The translations under genes and the position numbers were made by a program. Shown in pieces: positions 1 to 7,018 of a stretch of 15,038 bases of DNA; the first letter of the stretch is position 1, and each line of letters starts with the position of its first letter. This stretch comes from Thermoleophilia bacterium. Its GTDB lineage: Bacteria; Actinomycetota; Thermoleophilia; Gaiellales; SKUG01. The DNA lies in NCBI GenBank assembly GCA_025964455.1, contig JAOPYU010000314.1:1-15038 (forward strand), given 5' to 3'. Below the pieces are notes generated by a model. It searched no databases. It saw only the letters and a program-made list of their open reading frames with translations, and had not been told where the DNA came from.

Positions 1-79
1 TACTCGGACCTCTCCCCGGGTCGCGAGGCGCGTGCGCAGGCAGGCGACGGCGATCCCCGACGCAAGGCAGCGCACCCAC

Positions 80-1333
80 ATGTCCAACTCCCCGTTCGCC
101 TCCATCGAAGCCGCCATCGAGGACTACCGCGCCGGCAAGATGGTCGTCATCGTCGATGACGAGGACCGCGAGAACGAGGGCGACGTCTGCGTCGCCGCCG
201 AGCACGTGACCGCCGAGCAGGTCACGTTCATGGCGATCGAGGCCCGCGGCCTGATCTGCCTGACGCTCAGCCCCGATCGCATCGAGCAGCTCGAGCTGCC
301 GCTGCAGAACGCCAGCAACAAGGCCGGGTTCGAGACCGCCTTCACCGTCACGATCGAGGCCGCCGAAGGCGTCACGACGGGCATCAGCGCGGAGGATCGC
401 GCCCACACCATCCGCGTCGCCGCCAAGGCCGACGCCAAGCAGAGCGACCTGGACCGCCCCGGCCACGTGTTCCCGCTGCGCGCCAAGAAGCACGGCGTGC
501 TCGAGCGCACCGGCCAGACCGAGGCATCGGTCGACATGGCGATGCTCGCCGGCCTCGAGCCCGCCTCCGTGATCTGTGAGGTCATGAACGACGACGGCAC
601 GATGGCCCGGGTCCCGGACCTCGTCGAGTTCTGCGCGAAGCACGACCTCAAGATGATCATGATCAAGGACCTGGTCGAGTACCGCCGCCGGACCGAGACG
701 CACGTCGAGCGCACGTCGGTGGCCAAGCTGCCGACCCGCCACGGCGACTTCGAGGTGTACGGCTACCGCGGCACGGTCGACGGTCTCGAGCAGATCGCGC
801 TCGTCAAGGGCGACGTCAACGGAGCATCCGACGTGCTCGTCCGCGTGCACTCCTCGTGCGCGACCGGCGACGTGTTCGGCTCGCTGCGCTGCGATTGCGG
901 CCAGCAGCTCGAAGGCGCGCTCCAGCAGATCGAGGCGGCCGGACAGGGCGTGCTCGTCTACCTCGCGCAGGAGGGTCGCGGCATCGGCCTGGTCGAGAAG
1001 CTGCGTGCCTACGAGCTCCAGCAGAACGGCCACGACACGGTCGACGCGAACACCGAGCTCGGCCACAGCGCCGACGCCCGCGAGTTCCACGCCGCCGCGC
1101 ACATCCTGCGCGACCTCGGCGTGAAGAGCGTCAAGCTGCTCACGAACAACCCGCGCAAGGTCGCCGAGCTCGAGCTCTACGGCGTGCCGGTCACCGAGCG
1201 CCTCGCGCACGAGGTCGCCTCGAGCGACGACAACCGCTCCTACCTGCGCACCAAGCGCGATCGCCTGGGCCACATCCTCGAGGATGCAGCCCTGAGCGGC
1301 GCGACGGTCAAGGAGCCCTCGCTTGCTCGCTGA
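80..1333 (+). CDS. ribBA: Bifunctional 3,4-dihydroxy-2-butanone 4-phosphate synthase / GTP cyclohydrolase II
   Basis: Supplies both precursors of riboflavin in the cytoplasm: the N-terminal half turns ribulose 5-phosphate into dihydroxybutanone phosphate, and the C-terminal half opens the ring of GTP. The protein is 417 residues, the usual length for a RibBA fusion. The DHBP synthase half (about 1-205) shows the acidic loop DDEDRENEGD at 26-35 and the RPGHVFPL motif. The cyclohydrolase half (about 206-400) shows the zinc cysteines in CATGDVFGSLRCDC (C260, C271, C273), then EGRGIGL and LLTNNPRK. I chose the ATG at 80 because the family begins close to this point; an in-frame ATG at 32 would add 16 unconserved residues. 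The Shine-Dalgarno site is weak (AAGG near 64-67). ribH follows after 36 bases, so the two are probably co-transcribed. Any riboflavin synthase gene or FMN riboswitch would lie upstream of the window. Confidence 0.96.
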   Translation: MSNSPFASIEAAIEDYRAGKMVVIVDDEDRENEGDVCVAAEHVTAEQVTFMAIEARGLICLTLSPDRIEQLELPLQNASNKAGFETAFTVTIEAAEGVTTGISAEDRAHTIRVAAKADAKQSDLDRPGHVFPLRAKKHGVLERTGQTEASVDMAMLAGLEPASVICEVMNDDGTMARVPDLVEFCAKHDLKMIMIKDLVEYRRRTETHVERTSVAKLPTRHGDFEVYGYRGTVDGLEQIALVKGDVNGASDVLVRVHSSCATGDVFGSLRCDCGQQLEGALQQIEAAGQGVLVYLAQEGRGIGLVEKLRAYELQQNGHDTVDANTELGHSADAREFHAAAHILRDLGVKSVKLLTNNPRKVAELELYGVPVTERLAHEVASSDDNRSYLRTKRDRLGHILEDAALSGATVKEPSLAR

Positions 1334-1347
1334 CCAGCGAGCGAGCG
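1320..1347 (+). repeat. Inverted repeat spanning the ribBA stop codon
   Basis: A 12-base arm (CGCTTGCTCGCT, 1320-1331) can pair with AGCGAGCGAGCG (1336-1347) around a GACC loop, with a single G-U pair. The ribBA TGA stop (1331-1333) sits at the top of the stem. There is no run of T after it, so it is more likely an mRNA processing, stabilising or translation-coupling element between ribBA and ribH than a full terminator. That role is inference. Confidence 0.5.
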
Positions 1348-1369
1348 ACGTCCGCAGGCGGGGCCGGTA

Positions 1370-1906
1370 GTGCCCGCCGACGGCCAGGACTTCGCGCCGG
1401 CAGGCGCCGATGCGTTCCGTCACGGGGGCGTGGTCGCCGAGGCCGGACCCAGCAGCGCTTCGGGAGCCCGCTGGGCGATCGTCGTCGCGCGCTTCAACGG
1501 TGCCATCACCGACGCGCTGTTCCAGGGTGCGGTCGACGCCATCCTGGAGGCCGGCGCGACACCCGAGCACATCCACGCCGTGACCGTGCCCGGCGCCGTG
1601 GAGCTGCCGCTCGCAGCCCGCACGCTCGCCGACACCCGCCACTACGCGGGGATCGTCGTGCTCGGCTGCGTCATCCGCGGCGAGACCGCCCACTTCGACT
1701 ACGTCTGCCAGTTCGCGGCCGACGGAGTCCTGCGCGTGCAGCTCGACACGGGGACCCCCGTGGGCTTCGGCCTCATCACGTGTGACACGCTCGCGCAGGC
1801 GCAGTCGCGCGCCGAGCTGACCCCCGGCGGGCACAACGTCGGCGCTGACGCCGCGCGCGCCGCGCTCGAGGTTGCCGGACTCGCCCGCATCACGCGCTCG
1901 AGCTGA
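1370..1906 (+). CDS. ribH: 6,7-dimethyl-8-ribityllumazine synthase
   Basis: Condenses dihydroxybutanone phosphate with the ribityl-aminopyrimidine to form lumazine, the step before riboflavin synthase; family members assemble into pentamers or 60-mer shells. Family motifs are plain: ARFN near the start of the domain, VPGAVELP, GCVIRGETAHFDYV, PVGFGLITCDT and the C-terminal HNVGADAARAALE helix. The catalytic His is expected in the GETAHF segment. The GTG at 1370 gives 178 residues with a roughly 20-residue unconserved N-terminus and a GGCGGGG stretch upstream that could serve as ribosome site. A second GTG at 1430 would give 158 residues, nearer the family norm, but its G run lies too close to the codon. 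The start is therefore uncertain while the function is not. It uses the product of ribBA just upstream. Confidence 0.95.
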   Translation: MPADGQDFAPAGADAFRHGGVVAEAGPSSASGARWAIVVARFNGAITDALFQGAVDAILEAGATPEHIHAVTVPGAVELPLAARTLADTRHYAGIVVLGCVIRGETAHFDYVCQFAADGVLRVQLDTGTPVGFGLITCDTLAQAQSRAELTPGGHNVGADAARAALEVAGLARITRSS

Positions 1907-1950
1907 CGTCCTGCGTGGCCCTGCCCCGCATCGGGTAGCTGCCTGAGCAG

Positions 1951-2799
1951 ATGAACTCGCCCTTCGATACGTGGCTCTCGGTCAACCTCGGGGCGATCGC
2001 CCTCGCCATCGTCTGGGCAGCGGTGTGGTGCGTGCCCGCGTTGGTGCGACGCCGCAACGACATCGCCGACGTCGCGTGGGGCCTGTTCCCGCCGTTCCTC
2101 GCGCTCGTGCTCGGCGGCGCCACGGTCGCGCCTGACTGGGAGCACCTGCCGCGCGCGGCACTCGTGCTCGTGCTCGTCATCGCCTGGGGCGTGCGGCTCG
2201 CGCTCCACATCGGGCGACGCGTCGCGTCCCACGACGAGGAGGACAAGCGCTATGCCGCGTTCCGTACGCGCTTCGGCCGCCACTGGGTCGCCAAGTCGAT
2301 CGGCGTGATCTTCGTGCCACAGGCGCTGCTCGGCGTGGTCATCACGCAGCCCGTGCTGATCGCCGTGACCGTGCATCGCGGAGATTCCCGGCTCTGCTGG
2401 CTCGACGCCATCGCCACCGTGCTCGTGCTCGGGGGCACGCTGCTCGAGGCGATCGCCGACCGCCAGCTGCGCCGATTCCTTGCGCGCCGCGCAGCGGGCA
2501 CCGAACAACGCCGCTACCTGACCAGCGGCGTGTGGAGCTGGAGCCGACACCCCAACTACGCCGGCGACGCGATCACGTGGTTCGGTTTCGGCCTGTTCGG
2601 CATCGCCGGAGCGTGCGATGCAGGCGAGCCGTGGCTCAGCATCCCGGCCGTGCTCGGCCCGGTGGTGATGGCGTACTTCCTGCGCTTCGGATCGGGCGTG
2701 CCGATGACCGAGCGCGGTCGCGCAGGGCACCCGGAGTGGGACGCCTACGTCGAGCGCACGAGCCCGTTCTTCCCGCGGCCGCCGCGTCGCCGCGACTGA
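1951..2799 (+). CDS. DUF1295 family integral membrane protein (steroid 5-alpha-reductase-like fold)
   Basis: A 282-residue polytopic inner-membrane protein of the DUF1295 family, related in its C-terminal part to steroid 5-alpha-reductases and isoprenylcysteine methyltransferases. Visible family marks are RRRNDIADVAWG at 33-44, the aromatic/basic loop RYAAFRTRFG at 100-109 followed by VPQALL, the signature WSWSRHPNYAGD at 195-206, and the end motif EWDAYVERTSPFFP at 262-275. About six or seven hydrophobic segments are seen (roughly 10-31, 45-60, 69-86, 115-140, 151-168, 207-221, 229-246). The substrate of most bacterial members is unknown, so no reaction is claimed. It starts 45 bases after the ribH stop with only a weak ribosome site, and it could be the last gene of the rib transcript or have its own promoter. 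It converges on rpmB. Confidence 0.85.
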   Translation: MNSPFDTWLSVNLGAIALAIVWAAVWCVPALVRRRNDIADVAWGLFPPFLALVLGGATVAPDWEHLPRAALVLVLVIAWGVRLALHIGRRVASHDEEDKRYAAFRTRFGRHWVAKSIGVIFVPQALLGVVITQPVLIAVTVHRGDSRLCWLDAIATVLVLGGTLLEAIADRQLRRFLARRAAGTEQRRYLTSGVWSWSRHPNYAGDAITWFGFGLFGIAGACDAGEPWLSIPAVLGPVVMAYFLRFGSGVPMTERGRAGHPEWDAYVERTSPFFPRPPRRRD

Positions 2800-2824
2800 C
2801 CACGCAGGCCCGTGGATACACGAA

Positions 2825-2845
2825 AGGCCGCGACGTGCGCGGCCT
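2825..2845 (-). terminator. Terminator downstream of rpmB (possibly bidirectional)
   Basis: Perfect 8-bp stem: AGGCCGCG (2825-2832) and CGCGGCCT (2838-2845) around ACGTG. Read on the minus strand the stem is followed by TTTCGTG, giving a short U-rich tail, so it fits rpmB, whose stop lies about 33 bases upstream. It also sits 25 bases after the stop of the convergent DUF1295 gene and may serve both. Confidence 0.7.
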
Positions 2846-2878
2846 GACGGTCATGGCATTGGTCGAGCAGGGAGGGGA

Positions 2879-3067
2879 CTACGCCTTGGCGACGCGGTCG
2901 CTCTTCAGGCATCGCGTGCACACATATGCGCGCATTGCCCGGCCCTTTTCGACGATGCGCACGCGCTGCAGGTTCGCATCGAACCGGCGCTTCGTGGCGC
3001 GCATGGAGTGGCTCCGATTCTGACCGAATCCGGGGCCCTTGCCGCAGGTATGACAGATCTTCGACAT
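2879..3067 (-). CDS. rpmB: Large ribosomal subunit protein bL28
   Basis: A 62-residue ribosomal protein that is a structural part of the 50S subunit. It begins MSKICHTCGKGPGFGQNRSH, typical of bL28, and continues with the basic stretch ATKRRFDANLQ. It carries two CxxC pairs (C5/C8 and C50/C53), the zinc-binding C+ form of L28. In actinobacteria with both C+ and C- L28 copies, zinc supply decides which is made; whether a second copy exists cannot be seen here. The ATG at 3067 has no Shine-Dalgarno site, but a TACACT hexamer lies 9 bases ahead of it, so the mRNA may be nearly leaderless. It is transcribed away from the DegV-like gene, 76 bases apart, and ends at a clear hairpin terminator. Confidence 0.96.
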   Translation of the reverse strand: MSKICHTCGKGPGFGQNRSHSMRATKRRFDANLQRVRIVEKGRAMRAYVCTRCLKSDRVAKA

Positions 3068-3076
3068 AGCCGGGGA

Positions 3077-3082
3077 AGTGTA
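3077..3082 (-). promoter_or_regulatory. Putative -10 hexamer of rpmB
   Basis: TACACT on the minus strand ends 9 bases before the rpmB ATG, and transcription would start about 2-3 bases before the codon. No good -35 box was recognised. The sequence CTACACTTC around it recurs at the sepIVA-like gene and, with one change, at rpmF. Confidence 0.5.
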
Positions 3083-3143
3083 GCAGGACACCGGGGTCGT
3101 GTGGGGAACTTCTCCCTGAGGGACATGCGGGGGCGGAGCGAGC

Positions 3144-4013
3144 GTGGGCATCGGACATGACGTGGGGACGATCGCGATCGTCACCGATGCGACCGCGGAC
3201 GTGCCGCCGATCGAACGCGACTCGCGCACGGGTGTCCCGTGGATCGTGCTGCCGGAGCTGTGGCGGACCGCGCGCGACCTGGAGCTCTCCGACGATGGCT
3301 CCGCCTCGCCCGAACTTGCTGGCCTCGTGCTCGATTCGGCGCGGGCGCCCGAGCCCATCGAACCCGGGTGGGATTCCTTCGTCGAGACATACGCGCACCT
3401 GCGCGAGATCGACCGTGTCTTCTCGATCCACTCGCCCTCGGCAGCGTCGTGGGCGGTCGAACGCGCGCGTGAGGCGGCCGGCGCGTACCCGAACGTCCGG
3501 GTGATCGAGGCGACCGTCACCGGCATCGGGCTCGGCCTGCTCGCGACTCGCGCGCGCGACATCGCTGCCGATGGCGCCGGCCCCGATCACGTGGAGCGCT
3601 GGCTGCGCGTCCACCGAGACGCCGTGAAGATGCTCGTCGTCCCGGACCGGTTCGACCCCACGACCACGCAGCGCGGGCTGTCGGCGCGGCTGCTCGCCGG
3701 CACGCCGATGCTCCAGGCCGGCGCGAGCGGCGGGATGATGGACCGCTCGCGTCGCTTGCGCTCGCGCCGCGCGACGGTCGCCGCTATCGAGCGTTACTTC
3801 ACCGAACACACGCAGGGGGAGGGCGAGCTGCACCTCGCGCTCGGTCATGGCGACGCCGCCGGGGCGATCGACCCCTTCCTCGACCTGTTGGAGCGTATCC
3901 AGCCTGGCGCGGAGGTCGAGCTCGTGGGACGCGTCGGCCCACGTCTCATCCAGCAGCTCGGTGCTCGCTGCGTCGCCGCCGCGTGGCTGCGCGAGCGCGC
4001 CGTCGAGGACTGA
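3144..4013 (+). CDS. Diverged DegV-like protein
   Basis: A 289-residue cytoplasmic protein that looks like the DegV/FakB family, whose members bind a fatty acid and in Firmicutes hand it to the kinase FakA. Supporting points are the start IAIVTDATADVPP (11-22; family form VTDSTADLP), a RVFSIHSPSA segment at 91-100 where the family has a SIxISSxLSGT loop, the VIEATVTGIGLGLLATRA stretch (family form VIDSxxxSxGxG), and overall length. Several ligand-binding features are weak: the TSQP motif reads PIEP, and the SGT of the second loop is absent. It may therefore bind a different ligand or none. The GTG at 3144 has GGAG 5 bases upstream; a GTG at 3162 is an alternative with a family-like start (MGTIAIVTD). 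No fatty-acid kinase gene is seen next to it. Confidence 0.72.
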   Translation: MGIGHDVGTIAIVTDATADVPPIERDSRTGVPWIVLPELWRTARDLELSDDGSASPELAGLVLDSARAPEPIEPGWDSFVETYAHLREIDRVFSIHSPSAASWAVERAREAAGAYPNVRVIEATVTGIGLGLLATRARDIAADGAGPDHVERWLRVHRDAVKMLVVPDRFDPTTTQRGLSARLLAGTPMLQAGASGGMMDRSRRLRSRRATVAAIERYFTEHTQGEGELHLALGHGDAAGAIDPFLDLLERIQPGAEVELVGRVGPRLIQQLGARCVAAAWLRERAVED

Positions 4014-4029
4014 CACAGGCGCGCGCAGC

Positions 4030-4035
4030 TATCAT
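4030..4035 (+). promoter_or_regulatory. Putative -10 hexamer for the metalloprotease pair (leaderless)
   Basis: TATCAT ends exactly 7 bases before the ATG at 4043, the spacing expected if transcription starts at the A of the start codon. There is no Shine-Dalgarno site. A CTGACA sequence at 4010-4015 resembles a -35 box, but the spacer of 14 bases is short. Confidence 0.55.
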
Positions 4036-4042
4036 CTGCTCC

Positions 4043-5176
4043 ATGGACGAACGATCCCATCTCGCCGCGAAGCTGCGCTCGATCCTGCTGCTGGGCGCCC
4101 TGCTGCTGACGCCGCTCGCGATCGTCGCCCCCGCCGCGAACGCTGCCGGGCGTGCCTGGCCGGGCACGCGCATCACCTACTACGACGCGTCGCTCGACAA
4201 GGTCGCCGTGGCGCGGGCGGTCGCCGCGTGGAACTCGAGCGGCATCCGCACCAGGTTCGTGCGCACGTATCGCCGGGGCAGCGCGCAGCTGGTCATCCGC
4301 AACTCGCGCAGCACCCCGGGCGGGTGCGGCACCGGCCGCGCGACCCTCGGCTACAGCCCGCACTTCCAGGCATTCCTCGACATCACCAGCACGCGCTTCC
4401 CCACCGACCAGGGCTGCTCGGTGTACGGGCAGACGCTCGTGGTGACACACGAACTCGGACACGTGCTCGGGTTCGAGCACGACGATGGCCGCTGCTCGAT
4501 CATGAACTCCAGCCACGTCGACGGTGTCGCGCCGTACCGCTGCTACTACGCGGGCGTGACTCCCGCCACGTACGACCTGCGCACCGCGACGTGGCGTTGC
4601 CGCCTCCTCGAGCCGATCGACGTGCGGCGCGCCGTCGCCAGGTATCGCGGGGCGTACCGGCCCGTTCGGTTCGACCCCTGGTGCGACCTGTACACCAAGG
4701 TCGCCGCGCCGGCCGTGACCAGCACCTGGAACGCCAGCCTGCGGGCCATCGAACTGCACGTGACGCGGCCCGCCGCGAGGCCGATCGCCGGGTTCCTCAA
4801 GGAGCAGGCGACGTTCCGAGGGGGCGTCGAGGTGCGCCGCGCCGCGCCCGGCGCCTGCCACGCGACGCTGGCCTCCGCGCCCGAAGGCGACACCGAGAGC
4901 AACACCAACTTCCAGTGGGGGACCGACGTCGATCCGGGCGAGGAGCAGACCTTCGACTTCCAGGACGTCACGCCGGGCTCGAGCTACTGCTACTCGGTCT
5001 GGGCGCGCGACACGCTCGACAAGCTTGGTGCAGGGCCGACGACGATCACGGTCACCGTGCCACCGGACGAGTTCGCGCCGCCGGCCGTGCGCCATCGATC
5101 GCGCCGCTCGGTCGAGCCGTCGGCGACGGTCGAGCCACGCACGCCTGCGATCCCGGTCGCGTTCGACGTCGGCTGA
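4043..5176 (+). CDS. Secreted matrixin-like zinc metalloprotease (first of a tandem pair)
   Basis: A 377-residue exported protein. Residues 1-34 form a signal peptide: basic start (K10, R12), hydrophobic core LLLGALLLTPLAIV, and an ANA cleavage site. The mature part opens with WPGTRITYYDAS, as matrixin-type peptidases do. The zinc site is HELGHVLGFEH at 136-146, with E137 catalytic and three zinc His, followed by the Met-turn CSIM (M154); this makes it a metzincin. Cysteines flank the active site and are shared with the next gene, suggesting disulfides in an extracytoplasmic protease. After about residue 215 comes a beta-rich, fibronectin-III-like domain ending YCYSVWARD, then a Pro/Ser/Arg-rich tail that the paralogue lacks. 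There is no propeptide with a cysteine switch that I can see. Substrate is unknown. It likely shares a transcript with the paralogue 5 bases downstream. Confidence 0.88.
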   Translation: MDERSHLAAKLRSILLLGALLLTPLAIVAPAANAAGRAWPGTRITYYDASLDKVAVARAVAAWNSSGIRTRFVRTYRRGSAQLVIRNSRSTPGGCGTGRATLGYSPHFQAFLDITSTRFPTDQGCSVYGQTLVVTHELGHVLGFEHDDGRCSIMNSSHVDGVAPYRCYYAGVTPATYDLRTATWRCRLLEPIDVRRAVARYRGAYRPVRFDPWCDLYTKVAAPAVTSTWNASLRAIELHVTRPAARPIAGFLKEQATFRGGVEVRRAAPGACHATLASAPEGDTESNTNFQWGTDVDPGEEQTFDFQDVTPGSSYCYSVWARDTLDKLGAGPTTITVTVPPDEFAPPAVRHRSRRSVEPSATVEPRTPAIPVAFDVG

Positions 5177-5181
5177 GCATC

Positions 5182-6216
5182 GTGCACCACCGCCTTCACA
5201 TCCCTGCCGTCGTCCGCCGATCCGCGATGGTCGCCGGCGTGTTGCTCCTTGCACTGACTGCGGTCGTGCCGGCTGCGCAGGCCGCGTCGATGGGTCCGAA
5301 GTGGCCAGGCCGCACGATCACCTACTTCGATGCCACGCTCGACAAGCCCGCCGTTGCGCGCGCCGTGGCCGCGTGGAACACGAGCGGCATGAACATGCGC
5401 TTCGTGCGCAGCACGAACCGCACCAGGGCGCAGCTGCTCATCCGCAATTCCACCAACGTGCCCAGGGGCTGCGGGTCCGGGCTCGCGACCGTCGGGTATC
5501 CCGGTCGCGGCCGCCAGGCGATGCTCAACATCCTGCACGGCCCGGCGACGCTCCAGAAGTGCGCGTGGCCGGGGCAGACGCTCACGCTCGCCCACGAACT
5601 CGGGCACGTGCTCGGCCTCACGCACGAGACCCGCGTGTGCTCGATCATGAATCCGAACAGCACCGGCGGCGTGGCGATGAACGGCTGCTATGGCGCAAAC
5701 GACCAGCGCACCGCCCTCACGCGTGCCGGCGACTGGCGCTGCCGGATCCTCGAGCAGGTCGACGTCACGCGCATGGTCGCGCGCTACGGCGGAGTCGCCA
5801 AGCCGGTCCGCGCGGATCCGTGGTGCATGCTCTACACGCCGGTCGCCGCGCCGGCGATCTCCGCGGCCTGGGACGCCGAGCAGGGCCACCTGGTCCTGCG
5901 CATCACGAGACCGGTCGAGCCGCCGCTGGTGCCGTTCCTGCAGTCCATCGCGGGTCAGGGTTCGACGTACGAGCTGCAGCGCGCGGCAGGGACCACATGC
6001 ATCGCTGCGCCGACCGACTACGCGCTCGACCCGTCCTCGCTCGTCTTCCGCGGCTGGCGCTCCGATGTCGCGCCCGGCACCGAGCAGGTCGTCGACGTGG
6101 AGGCGCTGGCGCCGGGCGACTACTGCTTCAGCGTCTGGGCGCGCAACGGCCTCGGCAAGCCGGGCCTGACCTACGGCTCGGTCGTGGCTACTGTGCCTGT
6201 CGCGCCGGTCGAGTAG
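5182..6216 (+). CDS. Secreted matrixin-like zinc metalloprotease (second of a tandem pair)
   Basis: A 344-residue paralogue of the gene just upstream; the layout is the same and many short blocks are identical or nearly so (for example RTITYFDATLDK against RITYYDASLDK). The GTG at 5182 gives a good signal peptide with basic residues R12 and R13, core MVAGVLLLALTAVV and AQA cleavage at about residue 34. An ATG at 5227 would lose the basic part. The zinc site is HELGHVLGLTH at 138-148 (E139 catalytic) and the Met-turn is CSIM (M156). Cysteines match those of the first copy: GCG, KC before the active site, VCSIM, GCY, WRC, PWC, then TC and YC in the C-terminal beta domain. The gap to the previous stop is only 5 bases, so translation is probably coupled. 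The protein ends soon after the C-terminal domain, without the tail of the first copy. Confidence 0.87.
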   Translation: MHHRLHIPAVVRRSAMVAGVLLLALTAVVPAAQAASMGPKWPGRTITYFDATLDKPAVARAVAAWNTSGMNMRFVRSTNRTRAQLLIRNSTNVPRGCGSGLATVGYPGRGRQAMLNILHGPATLQKCAWPGQTLTLAHELGHVLGLTHETRVCSIMNPNSTGGVAMNGCYGANDQRTALTRAGDWRCRILEQVDVTRMVARYGGVAKPVRADPWCMLYTPVAAPAISAAWDAEQGHLVLRITRPVEPPLVPFLQSIAGQGSTYELQRAAGTTCIAAPTDYALDPSSLVFRGWRSDVAPGTEQVVDVEALAPGDYCFSVWARNGLGKPGLTYGSVVATVPVAPVE

Positions 6217-6236
6217 CCCGCGCGCCCGCGAGCCGA

Positions 6237-6242
6237 TACGCT
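6237..6242 (+). promoter_or_regulatory. Putative -10 hexamer of rsmD (leaderless)
   Basis: TACGCT ends exactly 7 bases before the rsmD ATG at 6250. No Shine-Dalgarno sequence precedes the start, and no convincing -35 box is seen. Confidence 0.45.
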
Positions 6243-6249
6243 CCAGCGA

Positions 6250-6876
6250 ATGCGAATCGTTGCTGGGACATACAAGGGACGTCGGCTTGCCGCTCCGCGT
6301 GGGCGCGACGTTCGGCCGACCGCCGATCGGGTGCGTGAGGCCCTGTTCTCGATCCTCGGGGACCTGCATGGCCTCGAGGTGCTCGACCTGTTCGCCGGCA
6401 CCGGTGCGATGGGTCTCGAGGCACTGAGTCGCGGCGCCGCGCGTGCCACCTTCGTGGAGATCGATCGCCAGGCGCACGAGATCGTGCGACGCAACGTCGA
6501 CGCGACGCTGACCGACGGCACTGCGGCAGCCGAGGTCATCAAGGGCGAGGCGACCCGGACGGTCCGCTCGCTCGCGCTCGCCGAGCGCCGGTTCGACCTC
6601 GTGTTCTTCGATCCGCCCTACGACCGCACCGCGGAGCTCGTGGATGAGACCCGGCGATCGCTGCCGACGGTCTGTGGACCCGACGCGCGCGTCGTGATCG
6701 AACTCGCCGTGCGCCATCGCGAGGTCATCGCCGAAGCAGCCGCCGGATGGGGCGCGAGCCTCGAGCTCGAGCGCTCCTACGGCGACACCGTGGTCGGGAT
6801 CCTGCGCCTCGACGGGCGGCCGATGGAAGATCCCGGCGCCGACGTCGACGCCGAAGACGGCGACCTCGGCGACTGA
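6250..6876 (+). CDS. rsmD: 16S rRNA (guanine(966)-N2)-methyltransferase
   Basis: Methylates the exocyclic N2 of G966 of 16S rRNA during assembly of the small ribosomal subunit, using S-adenosylmethionine. The 208 residues match the family: the start MRIVAGTYKGRRL, then RPTADRVREALFSIL at about 23-37, the SAM-binding motif DLFAGTGAMGLE at 46-57, the acidic end of strand 2 (VEID), and the catalytic DPPY at 121-124. The last 15 residues are acidic and not conserved. The start ATG is fixed by the family N-terminus. coaD, its usual partner gene in many bacteria, lies about 2.5 kb downstream on the same strand; the minus-strand TetR/membrane-protein operon separates the two. Confidence 0.94.
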   Translation: MRIVAGTYKGRRLAAPRGRDVRPTADRVREALFSILGDLHGLEVLDLFAGTGAMGLEALSRGAARATFVEIDRQAHEIVRRNVDATLTDGTAAAEVIKGEATRTVRSLALAERRFDLVFFDPPYDRTAELVDETRRSLPTVCGPDARVVIELAVRHREVIAEAAAGWGASLELERSYGDTVVGILRLDGRPMEDPGADVDAEDGDLGD

Positions 6877-6909
6877 CGCCCGGGTGGGCGGGCACGCGCA
6901 CTCGGTTGG

Positions 6910-6967
6910 TCTCGGGCTGACTGGATCGACCTGAGTGGTCCCGAGAGTGACTGAGATCGGTTCAGTC
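6910..6967. repeat. Two crossing inverted repeats after rsmD
   Basis: TCTCGGG (6910-6916) can pair with CCCGAGA (6940-6946), and GACTGGATCGA (6919-6929) with TCGGTTCAGTC (6957-6967) using two G-U pairs. The two stems cross, so an RNA could form one or the other, or a pseudoknot. The element lies between the convergent rsmD and TetR genes and may act in transcript ending. That role is inference. Confidence 0.4.
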
Positions 6968-6970
6968 GGT

Positions 6971-6995
6971 GGGGGGCGGGGCGGGGCGGGGCGGG
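6971..6995 (+). repeat. G-tract repeat, G-quadruplex candidate
   Basis: Five G runs (6, 4, 4, 4 and 3 bases) separated by single C bases, in effect a short tandem repeat of GGGGC. One-base loops and runs of three or more G are ideal for a very stable intramolecular G-quadruplex on the plus strand. It sits in the gap between the 3' ends of rsmD and the TetR gene, about 24 bases from the TetR stop codon. Confidence 0.75.
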
Positions 6996-7018
6996 TGCGG
7001 TCCGGTCAGGTGTCAGGC

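Noticed and set aside
1..79. Possible FMN riboswitch or end of a riboflavin synthase gene before ribBA
   Set aside because: The 79 bases do not show the conserved riboswitch elements, and no reading frame ends there in a recognisable protein.
3847..5181. Apparent long N-terminal extension of the second metalloprotease, reading through the first one in another frame
   Set aside because: The extension is Arg/Ala-rich shadow sequence. The signal peptide and family start place the true beginning at the GTG at 5182.
4990..6717. Open frame of 575 codons on the minus strand opposite the second metalloprotease and rsmD
   Set aside because: It is the shadow of two well-supported genes, and its composition (Arg, Asp, His rich) shows no domain.
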